A DNA stretch of 64,000 nucleotides from Pseudomonadota bacterium (GCA_039818985.1 JBCBSU010000002.1:248001-312000); one strand, 5' to 3'. Positions 17,522 through 28,285 are shown, counted from the stretch's first letter. Notes: generated by a model from the sequence alone, not told the origin. Numbers and translations are program-made.

Positions 17522-17549
17522 ATATCCACGTGCACACTATCCACAGTGT
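17522..17549 (+). promoter_or_regulatory. Paired DnaA-box-like sites with inverted repeat
   Basis: ATATCCACG (17522-17530) and CTATCCACA (17537-17545) match seven and eight of nine bases of the DnaA consensus, 15 bases apart in the same direction. ACACT/AGTGT (17534-17538, 17545-17549) forms a 5-bp inverted repeat around the second. They lie between nrdA and the fumarase gene. Confidence 0.35.
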
Positions 17550-17678
17550 ATCTGTCTATCGAAACAATCTATCGAGATAGAAAGGTTCAATGGGCAGGCG
17601 TTCGCTTGCCCGTAACGCCATTATCCGCCAAATAGCAGGGCAGAGCCCCTGCCCAATTCCGCGCGATGGAGATCCGCC

Positions 17679-19199
17679 ATGCCCCTGATCAAAGCCGATG
17701 ACCTGATCGAAAGCGTCGCCGATGCACTGCAATTTATCAGCTATTATCATCCGATGGATTATATTCGTGCCCTGGGCGAAGCCTATAAGGCCGAACAGGG
17801 CGCTGCGGCAAAGGATGCCATCGCCCAGATATTGACCAACAGCCGGATGTGCGCCGAGGGGCATCGGCCGATCTGCCAGGACACCGGCATCGTCAACGTC
17901 TTTATCCGCTGGGGCATGGAGTGTCGGCTCGACGACACCAGCCGTTCGATGCAGGAGATTGTCGATGAGGGCGTGCGCCAGGCCTATCGCCATCCGGAAA
18001 ACCCGCTGCGCGCCTCGATCCTGGCCGACCCCGCCTTCACCCGGCGCAACACCGGCGACAATACGCCCTCGGTGCTGCATGTCGAGATGGTGCCGGGGAG
18101 CACGGTGGAGATTGATGTCGCGGCCAAAGGCGGCGGCAGCGAGAACAAATCCAAGTTCAAGATGATGAACCCGAGTGACAGCATTGTCGACTGGGTGCTG
18201 GAAATGGTGCCGCAAATGGGTGCGGGCTGGTGTCCGCCGGGCATGCTCGGCATCGGCATTGGTGGCACGGCGGAGAAAGCGGTGCTGCTCGCCAAACAAT
18301 CGCTGATGGGCGATATCGATATGGCGCAGCTCAAACAGCGCGGGCCGCGCAATGATATGGAAGAGCTGCGCATCGAAATCTATGACAAGGTCAATGCGCT
18401 GGGTATCGGCGCCCAGGGGCTGGGCGGCCTGTCGACGATCCTCGACGTCAAAATTCTCGACGCCCCCTGTCACGCGGCGGGCAAGCCGGTGGCGATGATC
18501 CCCAATTGCGCCGCCACCCGCCATGCGCATTTCACTCTGGATGGTTCCGGCCCGGCCTATCTTGAGCCACCCAGGCTGGACGAATGGCCCGATGTCAACT
18601 GGGCCCCGAGCAAGGAAGCCAGGCGGGTGCAGCTCGATGCGCTGACACCGGAGGAGGTCGCCTCCTGGAAGCAGGGCGACCGGCTGCTGCTCAACGGCAA
18701 GATGCTCACCGGGCGCGATGCGGCGCATAAGCGGATCAGGGATATGCTCGACAAGGGCGAAGAGCTGCCGGTCGAGTTCAAAGGCCGGGTGATCTATTAT
18801 GTCGGTCCGGTCGATCCTGTGGGCGAGGAAGTGGTTGGCCCCGCCGGCCCCACCACCGCAACCCGCATGGACAAGTTCACCGATATGATGCTCGGTGAAG
18901 GCCTGCTGGCGATGGTCGGCAAGGCGGAGCGCGGGCTGGATACGGTCGCCTCGATCAAGAAACATGGATCGGCCTATCTGATGGCCGTCGGCGGCAGCGC
19001 CTATCTGGTAAGCCGCGCGATCAAAGGCAGCAAGGTCGTCGGCTTTGAAGATTTGGGCATGGAAGCGATTTACGAATTCGAGGTGAAAGACATGCCGGTC
19101 ACCGTAGCCGTCGACGCCGAAGGCAACAGCGTCCACCACCTCGCGCCTCTGGTGTGGCAGGAGAAGATCCGGAAAGAAGGATTGCTGGAAGGGGTTTGA
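17679..19199 (+). CDS. Fumarate hydratase class I (iron-sulfur type)
   Basis: 506 residues. It interconverts fumarate and malate in the citric acid cycle using a 4Fe-4S cluster. The two family domains are fused in one chain, as in FumA/FumB. Candidate cluster cysteines are C66 in RPICQDTG and those in PCHAAGKPVAMIPNCA. The block GCxPxxLGIGIGGTAEKA (WCPPGMLGIGIGGT) and the C-terminal DPVGEEVVGPAGPTTATRMDKF with MDKF are typical. GGAG precedes the ATG at 17679 by 7 bases. The next gene starts 3 bases after the stop. Confidence 0.94.
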   Translation: MPLIKADDLIESVADALQFISYYHPMDYIRALGEAYKAEQGAAAKDAIAQILTNSRMCAEGHRPICQDTGIVNVFIRWGMECRLDDTSRSMQEIVDEGVRQAYRHPENPLRASILADPAFTRRNTGDNTPSVLHVEMVPGSTVEIDVAAKGGGSENKSKFKMMNPSDSIVDWVLEMVPQMGAGWCPPGMLGIGIGGTAEKAVLLAKQSLMGDIDMAQLKQRGPRNDMEELRIEIYDKVNALGIGAQGLGGLSTILDVKILDAPCHAAGKPVAMIPNCAATRHAHFTLDGSGPAYLEPPRLDEWPDVNWAPSKEARRVQLDALTPEEVASWKQGDRLLLNGKMLTGRDAAHKRIRDMLDKGEELPVEFKGRVIYYVGPVDPVGEEVVGPAGPTTATRMDKFTDMMLGEGLLAMVGKAERGLDTVASIKKHGSAYLMAVGGSAYLVSRAIKGSKVVGFEDLGMEAIYEFEVKDMPVTVAVDAEGNSVHHLAPLVWQEKIRKEGLLEGV

Positions 19200-19202
19200 G
19201 AC

Positions 19203-19901
19203 ATGGGAAGAAAGGGAAACGAGCAGCGCTCACTTATGAGCAGATGGATCAGCGCCCTATCGACGCTTCTGGCACTGGCCCTGGTTTCCCCACTCTTTGC
19301 GCCGCAGCTGCTTGCCTTTCCGCATCACCAGAAGATTGGCGATACCACTGTTTATGCCGAGATGCCGATAACCGCAGAGTTGGCTGACCATCTGGAGCAG
19401 TCCGACGCACTGTTGCGCACAAGCCCGTTATTCACCGAAGACTATGACAGTGTCATTGTCCTGACACAGGGCGGATGGCGCTGGTCATGGCTTTCGCTGG
19501 GCGCATCTGATGCCTTCGCGGTCAACCGCCCCTTTACCGATGTCATTCCGGTCAATCGCACCGATATTCGAAAGGGCATTGTGCGCAACGGCAAAGAGAT
19601 TGGTGGTGTCCGCAGTCTCTCCGCCATCATCGCGCATGAACGCGTACATGCACTGATGCGCAACCATCTCGGTATATTGGGAGAAGCCATGCAACCGACA
19701 TGGAAGGTCGAAGGCTATGCCGATTATGTCGCGCAGGAATCGAGCCTGACGGAAGCGCAATATCGGACGCTCATAGCAAACGGGCATTCGCATCCGGCGA
19801 TCGTCTATTATGAAGGCCGTAAAAAGGTGACTGACATATTAGCAGCCAATGGCGGATCGGTAACGGAGCTGTTCGGAAAAGAGGGCCAATCTTCCAACTG
19901 A
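19203..19901 (+). CDS. Exported or membrane-anchored protein with HEXXH motif
   Basis: 232 residues; an inner ATG (MSRWISALST, at 19236) is also possible. A hydrophobic segment (ALSTLLALALVSPLFAPQLLAF) serves as signal peptide or anchor. Near the middle AHERVHALMRNHLG contains the zinc motif HEXXH, and about 25 residues later KVEGYADYVAQES offers a Glu that could be the third ligand, as in gluzincins. The family is unknown to me. It begins 3 bases after the fumarase stop and so is probably cotranscribed with it, a pairing with no obvious logic. A periplasmic metallopeptidase is a reasonable inference. Confidence 0.6.
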   Translation: MGRKGNEQRSLMSRWISALSTLLALALVSPLFAPQLLAFPHHQKIGDTTVYAEMPITAELADHLEQSDALLRTSPLFTEDYDSVIVLTQGGWRWSWLSLGASDAFAVNRPFTDVIPVNRTDIRKGIVRNGKEIGGVRSLSAIIAHERVHALMRNHLGILGEAMQPTWKVEGYADYVAQESSLTEAQYRTLIANGHSHPAIVYYEGRKKVTDILAANGGSVTELFGKEGQSSN

Positions 19902-19921
19902 AGCGGCGTGACTTGTGAACC

Positions 19922-20422
19922 TCAAAGCGCCGGGATCGGGCAGGCTTTGCATGCATCCTGATCGCATAAACGGCACGCCTGATATTTGTCCATTGCGCAT
20001 GTCGGGTAATCACGCAACATCCGGTCAAGCAGACCGGTAAGGGTTTCACGCTGCGTTGCATCCAGCCCTTGCGCTAATTCCGCGATCGCCTCATGGCGCA
20101 GGTCGAGCAAGCTGCGGCGCAGGCGTTTGCCCTTGGCGGTGAGGTAAAGCAGCACCTGCCGCGCATCCTCGCCCCTGCGTTTCTCCGCCAAGCCATCGGC
20201 CACCAGCCGATCGACCAGCCGCACCGTGCCCGGTTGCGACAGACGCAGCACCGGTTGCAGATCGCCGATCGTCAGGCCGGGTGCCGCACCAATGGCGGTA
20301 AGCGCCGCCGGGGTTTCCCCCGCCTTGTCGAAGCGCGTCGCAATCGCCTGTTGCACCTTGTCGGTGACCGTAAGCGCAAAAGCGCCGATAAGATTTTCCA
20401 GCATCTTGTTTCTATTATCCAT
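19922..20422 (-). CDS. MarR family regulator with C-terminal cysteine cluster
   Basis: 166 residues from the ATG at 20422 (MDNRNKMLENLIG). A winged helix-turn-helix region lies at about 35-115: LTIGDLQPVLRLSQPGTVRLVDRLVADGLAEKRRGEDARQ is the recognition helix and wing. The C terminus has five cysteines, C142, C150, C153, C158 and C161 (C-x8-C-x2-C-x4-C-x2-C), which could bind zinc or an iron-sulfur cluster or sense thiols. It is divergent from the DUF3237 gene, and the shared gap has a perfect 14-bp inverted repeat, so it probably represses itself and its neighbour. Confidence 0.82.
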   Translation of the reverse strand: MDNRNKMLENLIGAFALTVTDKVQQAIATRFDKAGETPAALTAIGAAPGLTIGDLQPVLRLSQPGTVRLVDRLVADGLAEKRRGEDARQVLLYLTAKGKRLRRSLLDLRHEAIAELAQGLDATQRETLTGLLDRMLRDYPTCAMDKYQACRLCDQDACKACPIPAL

Positions 20423-20426
20423 GCCC

Positions 20427-20500
20427 ATAAATATACATGCCGCATATATTTTGACAATCATGGTACCTGCTATTTATATGCATGATGCATGTATATTTAT
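20427..20500. promoter_or_regulatory. Divergent control region with 14-bp inverted repeat
   Basis: ATAAATATACATGC (20427-20440) and GCATGTATATTTAT (20487-20500) are exact inverted copies, 46 bases apart. One abuts the MarR start and the other lies just before the ribosome site of the DUF3237 gene. ATGCAT is repeated beside the right copy. These are likely operators of the MarR protein, controlling both genes. Confidence 0.6.
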
Positions 20501-20519
20501 AAAGAGGGAGAAGATTGTC

Positions 20520-20996
20520 ATGAGCGAGATTGAAACCGAATTCCTGTTTGAAGCCCGCGTCACGCTCGATCCGGCACCGATCGAAGTCGGGCCGGGGCCG
20601 GAAGGACATCGCGCTATATATATCGTCACAGGCGGCACATTTGACGGACCGAAACTCAAAGGCAAGGTCCTGCCCGGCGCAGGTGCCGACTGGGTACGCC
20701 TGCGCGGCGATGGCGCTTTTCATCTCGACGTCCGCTTCTGCCTGGAAACCGATGATGGTGCGGTGCTCTATCTCCACTGGAATGGTCGCTTCCATGCGCC
20801 ACCCGAAAATCTGGAATATGCGATGGACCAGTCCAAAGCCGATGACCCGGCAGGCGCGCATCGCTATTATTTCCGTACTGCACCGCAATTTGAGACCGGC
20901 GATGCGCGCTATGCATGGCTCAACAATATCATCGCGGTTTCGACATCGCGTACCGGCGATGGCGGGGTGATCCATCGGGTTTTCGCGGTCAAATAG
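20520..20996 (+). CDS. DUF3237 family protein
   Basis: 158 residues starting MSEIETEFLFEARVTLDP. The pattern of a small beta-barrel domain is clear: IYIVTGGTFDGPKLKGKVLPGAGADWVRLRGDGAFHLDVRFCLETDDGAVLYLHWNG is the DUF3237 core, followed by YYFRTAPQFETGDARYAWLNNIIAVS. Members often neighbour aromatic or steroid breakdown genes, but no enzyme has been settled for the family. GGGAG precedes the ATG by about 10 bases. It is divergent from the MarR gene, which likely controls it. Confidence 0.85.
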   Translation: MSEIETEFLFEARVTLDPAPIEVGPGPEGHRAIYIVTGGTFDGPKLKGKVLPGAGADWVRLRGDGAFHLDVRFCLETDDGAVLYLHWNGRFHAPPENLEYAMDQSKADDPAGAHRYYFRTAPQFETGDARYAWLNNIIAVSTSRTGDGGVIHRVFAVK

Positions 20997-21198
20997 ATAG
21001 CGGATAAGCAGGCGTTATTCTGTCGCAGCTCTGTCAGATTTGTAGGTTAGGCAGGGCGTCACAAGAGAGCGAATGATTTAGCGATAAAATCACTTAACGC
21101 TTTTCATAAAATTGATTGGATCGATAAATCATTCGGTGCGATATGTTCACTGTGAGAGAAAGACTCGTCCCCGAAACACCCTTAAGCCCATATAATGA

Positions 21199-23379
<2,181 letters not shown>

Positions 23380-23407
23380 CCCCCCTCTTCGCGTCCAAGC
23401 GACAAGG

Positions 23408-23440
23408 AAAAGGGCGCCCTGGCAAGGGGCGCCCTTTTTT
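23408..23440 (+). terminator. Rho-independent terminator of katG
   Basis: AAAAGGGCGCCC and GGGCGCCCTTTT form a perfect stem around TGGCAAG, 28 bases after the katG stop, with a run of six T. This is a strong intrinsic terminator; the A-run on the left would let it also work leftward. Confidence 0.9.
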
Positions 23441-23453
23441 ATTGGGGGTGAGC

Positions 23454-23534
23454 GTCATTGCGAGGAGCGAAGCGACGCGGCAATCCAGAGCAGGTGCGTG
23501 CCGCTCTGGATTGCTTCGCTGCGCTCGCAATGAC
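23454..23534. repeat. REP-like palindromic element
   Basis: GTCATTGCGAG (23454-23464) and CTCGCAATGAC (23524-23534) are exact inverted ends. Inside them GCAATCCAGAG pairs with CTCTGGATTGC. The whole folds into one long hairpin. The GTCATTGCGAGGAGCGAAGC pattern is common as a dispersed intergenic repeat in many bacteria. It sits between the katG terminator and the TetR gene. Confidence 0.8.
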
Positions 23535-23618
23535 AATGCAGTTTTGGCCAGATCAATACGCAATCGTCGCCCTTGTGTTTTATGTCGCTGTAACCCCATT
23601 TGACAACGCCACGCAAAA

Positions 23619-23641
23619 AACATAATCACCATTATTATGTT
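23619..23641. promoter_or_regulatory. Inverted repeat over the TetR start codon
   Basis: AACATAAT (23619-23626) and ATTATGTT (23634-23641) are perfect inverted copies with a 7-base spacer; the right copy includes the ATG of the TetR gene at 23637. The site looks like an autorepression operator. Confidence 0.5.
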
Positions 23642-24197
23642 ATCCGAATCGCTCCCCGAAAAGGCGCAGGCCATTGCCGCTGCCGCCATTGATGCCATCC
23701 ACGAAAAAGGGCTCGATCGCTTCAAGCTCACCGATGTCGCGCGCAAGGCCGGGGTGACCACCGGCGCGGTCACCTATTATTTCGAGGACAAGGATGCGCT
23801 GCTGATGGCAGCGTTCAACGCCTCATGGCAGCGGCTGTTCGCACAGGTCGAGGCCTATGAGCATGGCTGGCGGCTTGAGCGCTTTATCAATTCCCTGCCG
23901 ACCAGCGAGGACAGACAGCGCAGCTGGAGCGTCTGGCTCGCCTTTTGTGGCCGGGCGCAGACCTCCGAAGCGATCAGCGAGCATTACCGGCTTTACTATG
24001 CCCGACTGGAAACGCTGCTGCTCGAATCCATCGAGCGCGAGAATGATGAAACGGCGCGGCACGATATCCGCACCGTGATCGCGGCGATGGACGGCATAGG
24101 TCTGTGCGCCACGCTGCACCCAGAATTATGGCCCGCCAAGCGTCAGCAGCAATGCTTGCGCGATATGCTGGGTCACCTGTTCCCGGACGGGACATAA
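23637..24197 (+). CDS. TetR family transcriptional regulator
   Basis: 186 residues. The N-terminal helix-turn-helix is clear at about 10-55: AAAAIDAIHEKGLDRFKLTDVARKAGVTTGAVTYYFEDKDALL. The C-terminal ligand region (about 60-180) has LYYARLETLLLESIER and resembles the BetI-like set, but the ligand is unknown. An AACATAAT/ATTATGTT inverted repeat covers the start codon. The PhyH-type dioxygenase gene starts 22 bases downstream on the same strand, so the regulator probably controls that gene as well. Confidence 0.88.
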   Translation: MLSESLPEKAQAIAAAAIDAIHEKGLDRFKLTDVARKAGVTTGAVTYYFEDKDALLMAAFNASWQRLFAQVEAYEHGWRLERFINSLPTSEDRQRSWSVWLAFCGRAQTSEAISEHYRLYYARLETLLLESIERENDETARHDIRTVIAAMDGIGLCATLHPELWPAKRQQQCLRDMLGHLFPDGT

Positions 24198-24219
24198 CCA
24201 TAACAGAGAGGATGCCCCA

Positions 24220-25062
24220 ATGACCACAGCGACCACATTGCCCGAGCTGGCCTATCTCCCCGCCACCGCCAGCACAGAGGCTATCCATGATGTGCTGCAA
24301 CGCGATGCTGCGGTGATCATCGAGGATGTGCTGTCGGCCGACCAGATCGCCACCATCCGTGAAGAGCTCGACCCGTATCTCGGCGCAACCGCACAGGGCG
24401 CGGATGATTTCAGCGGTTTCCAGACGCGGCGCATGGGCGCCCTGCTGGCGCGCTCGCCCGCCTGTCGCGAACTGGCGCTTGATCCTATCGTCAATGCCAT
24501 GTGCGCCGAATTTCTCGGCCCCCATTGTGACAATTATCAGCTGCATTTCACCCAGGCGATCAGCATCGGCCCCGGTGAGAGCGCGCAGCAACTGCACCGC
24601 GATCGCGGTCTATGGGGCGGCTATATTCCGCGCCGAATCGAGACCCAGCTCAGCACCATCTGGGCGATCACCGAATTTACCGAAGACAATGGCGCGACCC
24701 AGCTGGTGCCCGGATCGCAGACATGGGACGCCCAGCGCGAGGCCCAGCCGCATGAAATTGTGCCCGCAGAGATGAAGCCCGGATCGGTGCTGATCTATTC
24801 GGGCACCGTCATCCATGGCGGCGGTGCCAACCGCACCCAGCAAAACCGCCTCGGCGTGCTGATCCATTATGCGCTCAACTGGCTGCGGCAGGAGGAAAAC
24901 CAGTATCTCTCCTGCCCGCCCGAAATCGCCAAACAGCTGAAACCCGAATTGCGCGACCTGATCGGCTATTCGCGCGGCGGCCCGACATTGGGCTTCTACT
25001 CCACCCCGGGCAAACCCGGCGAGGGGTTTGAACTGGCTGATCCGAGGATGTTGTTTCAATAG
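24220..25062 (+). CDS. Phytanoyl-CoA dioxygenase family protein
   Basis: 280 residues with the double-stranded beta-helix of iron(II)/2-oxoglutarate oxygenases. The iron-binding facial triad can be read as HRD in QQLHRDRGLWGG (HxD) and the distal His in GTVIHGGGANRT; NRTQQNRLGVLIHY carries the Arg for 2-oxoglutarate. Enzymes of this family hydroxylate small molecules; here the substrate is unknown. GAGAGGATG precedes the ATG. It follows the TetR gene directly, so its expression is likely ligand dependent. Confidence 0.88.
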   Translation: MTTATTLPELAYLPATASTEAIHDVLQRDAAVIIEDVLSADQIATIREELDPYLGATAQGADDFSGFQTRRMGALLARSPACRELALDPIVNAMCAEFLGPHCDNYQLHFTQAISIGPGESAQQLHRDRGLWGGYIPRRIETQLSTIWAITEFTEDNGATQLVPGSQTWDAQREAQPHEIVPAEMKPGSVLIYSGTVIHGGGANRTQQNRLGVLIHYALNWLRQEENQYLSCPPEIAKQLKPELRDLIGYSRGGPTLGFYSTPGKPGEGFELADPRMLFQ

Positions 25063-25117
25063 TGTGGGGCCGACAGGAACGACGCAATCCCGAAATCATA
25101 GCCTGTTCAGAGCGTTT

Positions 25118-25747
25118 TCAATCCAGGTTTTTCAGCCGCCGCTTGGCCGCTGCCAGCCCATATCGCTTTGGTCCTGTATCGACCGGAATGACCTGACCGC
25201 GGGTGCCATTCCCGACCGGCGGCGAATAGACCCAGATCGTGCCGCCACTATCAGTCGCAGCCTTGGCATAGAGACTGCGTGCTTTCTTGACATCACGCGC
25301 AACACCGATCCCTTCTTCGAAGCGGATGCCAAGCTCAAGCTGTGCCCATTTGTCACCGCCCATCGCCGCACGCGCAAGGTCGGGCAACGCAGACAGGCGG
25401 TAGCTGGAGCCATAGCCTCGCCCCGGGGACTCCATATCCCCTTCGGCACAGGCAGACTTTTGAGTGGCAGGCGCTGGCACTGATGATGACCGCTGATCGG
25501 AGCTACTCTGGTCCGCCGGTACCGCTGCACGCTGTTGGCGTTCGGCCGCGCAGATGAAACTCTGCAGATCCTTCAACAGCTCCGCATTTCGCCGCCTTAC
25601 AAGTTCAGGACCAGGCGTTGTCGAAGCCTGTGTAAGGTCAATGCCATAATAGCTTGTCCGCGGTGCGCATCCGGCCAGTGTCAAGAGCACAAGAAGCGCC
25701 CCGATATGTGCGCCACGCGCTGCTGCATGGGCCATCTTTGTCAACAT
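25118..25747 (-). CDS. Lipoprotein with Sel1-like repeat
   Basis: 209 residues. The signal peptide ends in a lipobox (LLTLAGC), so Cys27 is probably lipidated. A Ser- and Ala-rich linker follows. The region at about 130-165 (AAMGGDKWAQLELGIRFEEGIGVARDVKKARSLYAKAA) is one Sel1/TPR-like repeat, usually involved in protein contacts. An alternative ATG at 25735 lacks a good ribosome site. It lies 5 bases after the SDR stop and is probably cotranscribed with it. Function unknown. Confidence 0.72.
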   Translation of the reverse strand: MLTKMAHAAARGAHIGALLVLLTLAGCAPRTSYYGIDLTQASTTPGPELVRRRNAELLKDLQSFICAAERQQRAAVPADQSSSDQRSSSVPAPATQKSACAEGDMESPGRGYGSSYRLSALPDLARAAMGGDKWAQLELGIRFEEGIGVARDVKKARSLYAKAATDSGGTIWVYSPPVGNGTRGQVIPVDTGPKRYGLAAAKRRLKNLD

Positions 25748-25752
25748 TGGTC

Positions 25753-26571
25753 TTACCCGTCACCCGCAGCCCGCATCCTGGCAAAGGCCAGCTGTACATC
25801 ATATTCATCATCGCCATCATAGCGCGGCGCATAGTTGTCGAACGCAGTATAGACCGCATCCCAGCGTTCGCGCATGCGTTCGGCATTATAGGCGTGGCTG
25901 ACGCAGTAAAATTCGCCCGCCAATAGCTGCGGCACGATTGTTTCGGCAAAGCGGTCCGCGGGCATGGCGAGATCCTGGGCCCAGTCGGTCAGCTCGGACT
26001 GGACCCAGCCGGGCATGATGACCCCGGTGGTGATATTTTCCGGCACGTCGCGGCGCATCACCTCCATCAGGCCGAGCACCGCATGCTTGCTGGCGACATA
26101 GGCGCTACCGGTCATCGGCATGGCGTTGAACAGCGCATTTTCCGACGCCACGGCATAGACCGCGCCGGGCTGGCCATCCGCACCCATACGCTTGCCGAAT
26201 TCGCTGATGCCGCTCCACACACCCCAGAAATTGACCTCGAACAACGCCCGTGCCTCGGCCATATCCATATCGAGCGCAAATTGCCGCCCGCCCCCGACCC
26301 CGGCATTGGCGATAAACATATCGGCACGGCCATTTTTGCCCCAGGCAAAATCGGCGAGCCCGGTCATATCCTCTGCCCTGGTGACATCACCGACACAATA
26401 TTTCGCATCGACACCCGCTTCAGCCAACGCCTCGCACGCCTGTTGCAGCCGCTCTTCGCGCGGCTCGCACAGGATCATCCGCGCGCCTTCGGCCCCGAGC
26501 CTTTTCGCCATGGCCAAACCCAGCCCGGTCGCACCGCCGGTAATCACCACCGTCTTGCCGCTGATATCCAT
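25753..26571 (-). CDS. Short-chain dehydrogenase/reductase
   Basis: 272 residues, classical SDR. TGGATGLGLAMA near the start is the glycine-rich cofactor loop, and NAG (IANAGVGGGRQ) is the next block. The active-site region is VASENAL, with Ser, and SAYVASKHAVLG gives Y and K. ARMILCEPREERL after strand 2 ends with an acidic or polar residue followed by Arg, so cofactor preference is unclear. GGAGGGGAATGAC precedes the ATG. The substrate cannot be read from sequence. Confidence 0.88.
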   Translation of the reverse strand: MDISGKTVVITGGATGLGLAMAKRLGAEGARMILCEPREERLQQACEALAEAGVDAKYCVGDVTRAEDMTGLADFAWGKNGRADMFIANAGVGGGRQFALDMDMAEARALFEVNFWGVWSGISEFGKRMGADGQPGAVYAVASENALFNAMPMTGSAYVASKHAVLGLMEVMRRDVPENITTGVIMPGWVQSELTDWAQDLAMPADRFAETIVPQLLAGEFYCVSHAYNAERMRERWDAVYTAFDNYAPRYDGDDEYDVQLAFARMRAAGDG

Positions 26572-26670
26572 GTCATTCCCCTCCCTGATGCCTTTTCTGC
26601 TCGCGATGACAATCTTATCAAATTCAAAACGGCTCTAGGCAAGCATCTGACCAGCGTTTATCTCAGTCTC

Positions 26671-26943
26671 ATGATCGCTGTCATCATTCTGTTCTTCCTC
26701 GGCATCGCCAATTTCGCGATGCACAAGGCGGTCATGGAGTCGGGGCACCCGGCAATCCAGTCGACGCGCATGGCTTTCGAGCGCGCAACCGGCGGGTGGG
26801 GTGGGTATCTGCTCGAATATACCGTTTTGCTGGCGGCGATGAGCTTTGCAAATCAGGGCTTCATCATCGCAGTCGGCGCCTATCTTGGCTATACCGGTCT
26901 CAATGCCATGGCAGCATGGATATTGCTGAAGGACAGGATGTAG
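26671..26943 (+). CDS. Small membrane protein, two hydrophobic segments
   Basis: 90 residues if the ATG at 26671 (MIAVIILFFLGIANFAMHKAV) is the start; the frame is open for a long way upstream and no good ribosome site is visible, so the N terminus is uncertain. Two membrane segments are likely (IAVIILFFLGIANFAM and the stretch from YLLEYTVLLAAMSFANQGFII). An ending like YTGLNAMAAWILLKDRM suggests a third. No known family. Confidence 0.45.
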   Translation: MIAVIILFFLGIANFAMHKAVMESGHPAIQSTRMAFERATGGWGGYLLEYTVLLAAMSFANQGFIIAVGAYLGYTGLNAMAAWILLKDRM

Positions 26944-26974
26944 AGAGGCGGGCGTCAGGCTCCGCCCCTTGTGA

Positions 26975-28285
26975 TTACACTGCCGCCAAGGCCTGATCGA
27001 AATCGGCGATCAGATCGTCGGGATCCTCTATACCGATCGATATCCGCACCAGATTATCGGTGATGCCCAGTTGCGCCTTGCGGTCATCCGGGACCGAGAG
27101 ATGCGTCATCGCCGCAGGATGGCTGGCCAGCGTCTCGGTGCCGCCGAGGCTCACCGCCAGCTTGGCGATTTTCAGACTGTCGAGAAAGCGGAAGCTCTCT
27201 TCCTCGCCGCCCTTGATAAACACCGAAAAGGTGGAACCCGCGCCGAGACAATGGCGGTCGTAAATGTCCTGCTGGCGAGGGTCCGAGATCATGCCGAGAT
27301 AGCCCAGCCCTTCGACCTTTGGATGCTGCGCGAGAAATTCGCAGACCTTGGCCGCATTCTCACCCGCACGCTGCATCCGCAGCTCCACCGTCTCGAGCGA
27401 GCGCATCAGCATCCATGCGGTATTGGGGTCGCAAATGCCGCCCATGGTGTTGCGCAGTGCCCGTACCGGGTCGATCCATTTCTTCGCCCCGGCAATCGAA
27501 CCGGCGACAAGATCCGAATGGCCGCCGACATATTTGGTCAGGCTGTAAACCACAATGTCCGCACCATGGTCGAGCGGTCGCTGCCATAGCGGGCCGAGAA
27601 AGGTATTGTCGATAGCGATAGGCGGGCCATCTGCGCCCAGCACCGCATCGCGCGCAGCCGATACCGCCTCGATATCGACCAGCGCGTTGGTCGGGTTGCC
27701 CGGGCTTTCGAGATAGACCAAAGCCACTTTACCGCCCTGGCTTTCGGCCTGGGCCCTGGCTTTCTCCATCACAGCGTCGAGTTCCTCGCGCGTCGCACCG
27801 GCGGGGAAATCGACATAGGTGACGCCGTATTTGCTCAGCCATTTGGCGACAAAGCCCTCGCTGGCGGCATAGAGCGGGCCGCTATGGACGATCACATCGC
27901 CCGAACCGCACAGCGCCAGCATCATCACGCAGATCGCGGTCATGCCGCTGGAAAAGGCGAGCGCATCCTCCGCGCCATCCCAGACGCCGAGACGGTCCTC
28001 CAAAATCTCCTGATTGGGGCCGTTAAATCGCGAATAGACCAGCCCCTCGGCACCGCCGGGGCGCTTTCCGGTAATGCCCTCAAAATGGCGCTTGCCAGCG
28101 GCGGCGTTCTCAAAGGCGAAAGTCGAGGTCTGGAAGATAGGGGGTTTGAGCGAACCCTCGGACAAAGCCGGGTCAAAGCCATGGCCCATCATCAATGTCG
28201 CGGGCTTCAACTTGCGCCCGGCAATCTCTTCGATGGCCGGCTTGGGTTTGCGGCGCGGGGTCGGGGTTTCGATAGAATCGGTCAT
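26975..28285 (-). CDS. Cystathionine gamma-synthase family PLP enzyme
   Basis: 436 residues. It belongs to the Cys/Met metabolism PLP group (cystathionine gamma-synthase, methionine gamma-lyase, O-succinylhomoserine sulfhydrylase). The PLP lysine is in YSLTKYVGGHSDLVAG. SRFNGPNQEILEDRL, SGMTAICVMM and YLESPGNPTN are the usual cofactor-pocket blocks. The N-terminal 30 residues are a basic extension (PTPRRKPKPAIEE). Which reaction it catalyses cannot be told without a tree. A GC-rich leader with several stems lies before the start (see 28286-28440). Confidence 0.88.
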   Translation of the reverse strand: MTDSIETPTPRRKPKPAIEEIAGRKLKPATLMMGHGFDPALSEGSLKPPIFQTSTFAFENAAAGKRHFEGITGKRPGGAEGLVYSRFNGPNQEILEDRLGVWDGAEDALAFSSGMTAICVMMLALCGSGDVIVHSGPLYAASEGFVAKWLSKYGVTYVDFPAGATREELDAVMEKARAQAESQGGKVALVYLESPGNPTNALVDIEAVSAARDAVLGADGPPIAIDNTFLGPLWQRPLDHGADIVVYSLTKYVGGHSDLVAGSIAGAKKWIDPVRALRNTMGGICDPNTAWMLMRSLETVELRMQRAGENAAKVCEFLAQHPKVEGLGYLGMISDPRQQDIYDRHCLGAGSTFSVFIKGGEEESFRFLDSLKIAKLAVSLGGTETLASHPAAMTHLSVPDDRKAQLGITDNLVRISIGIEDPDDLIADFDQALAAV

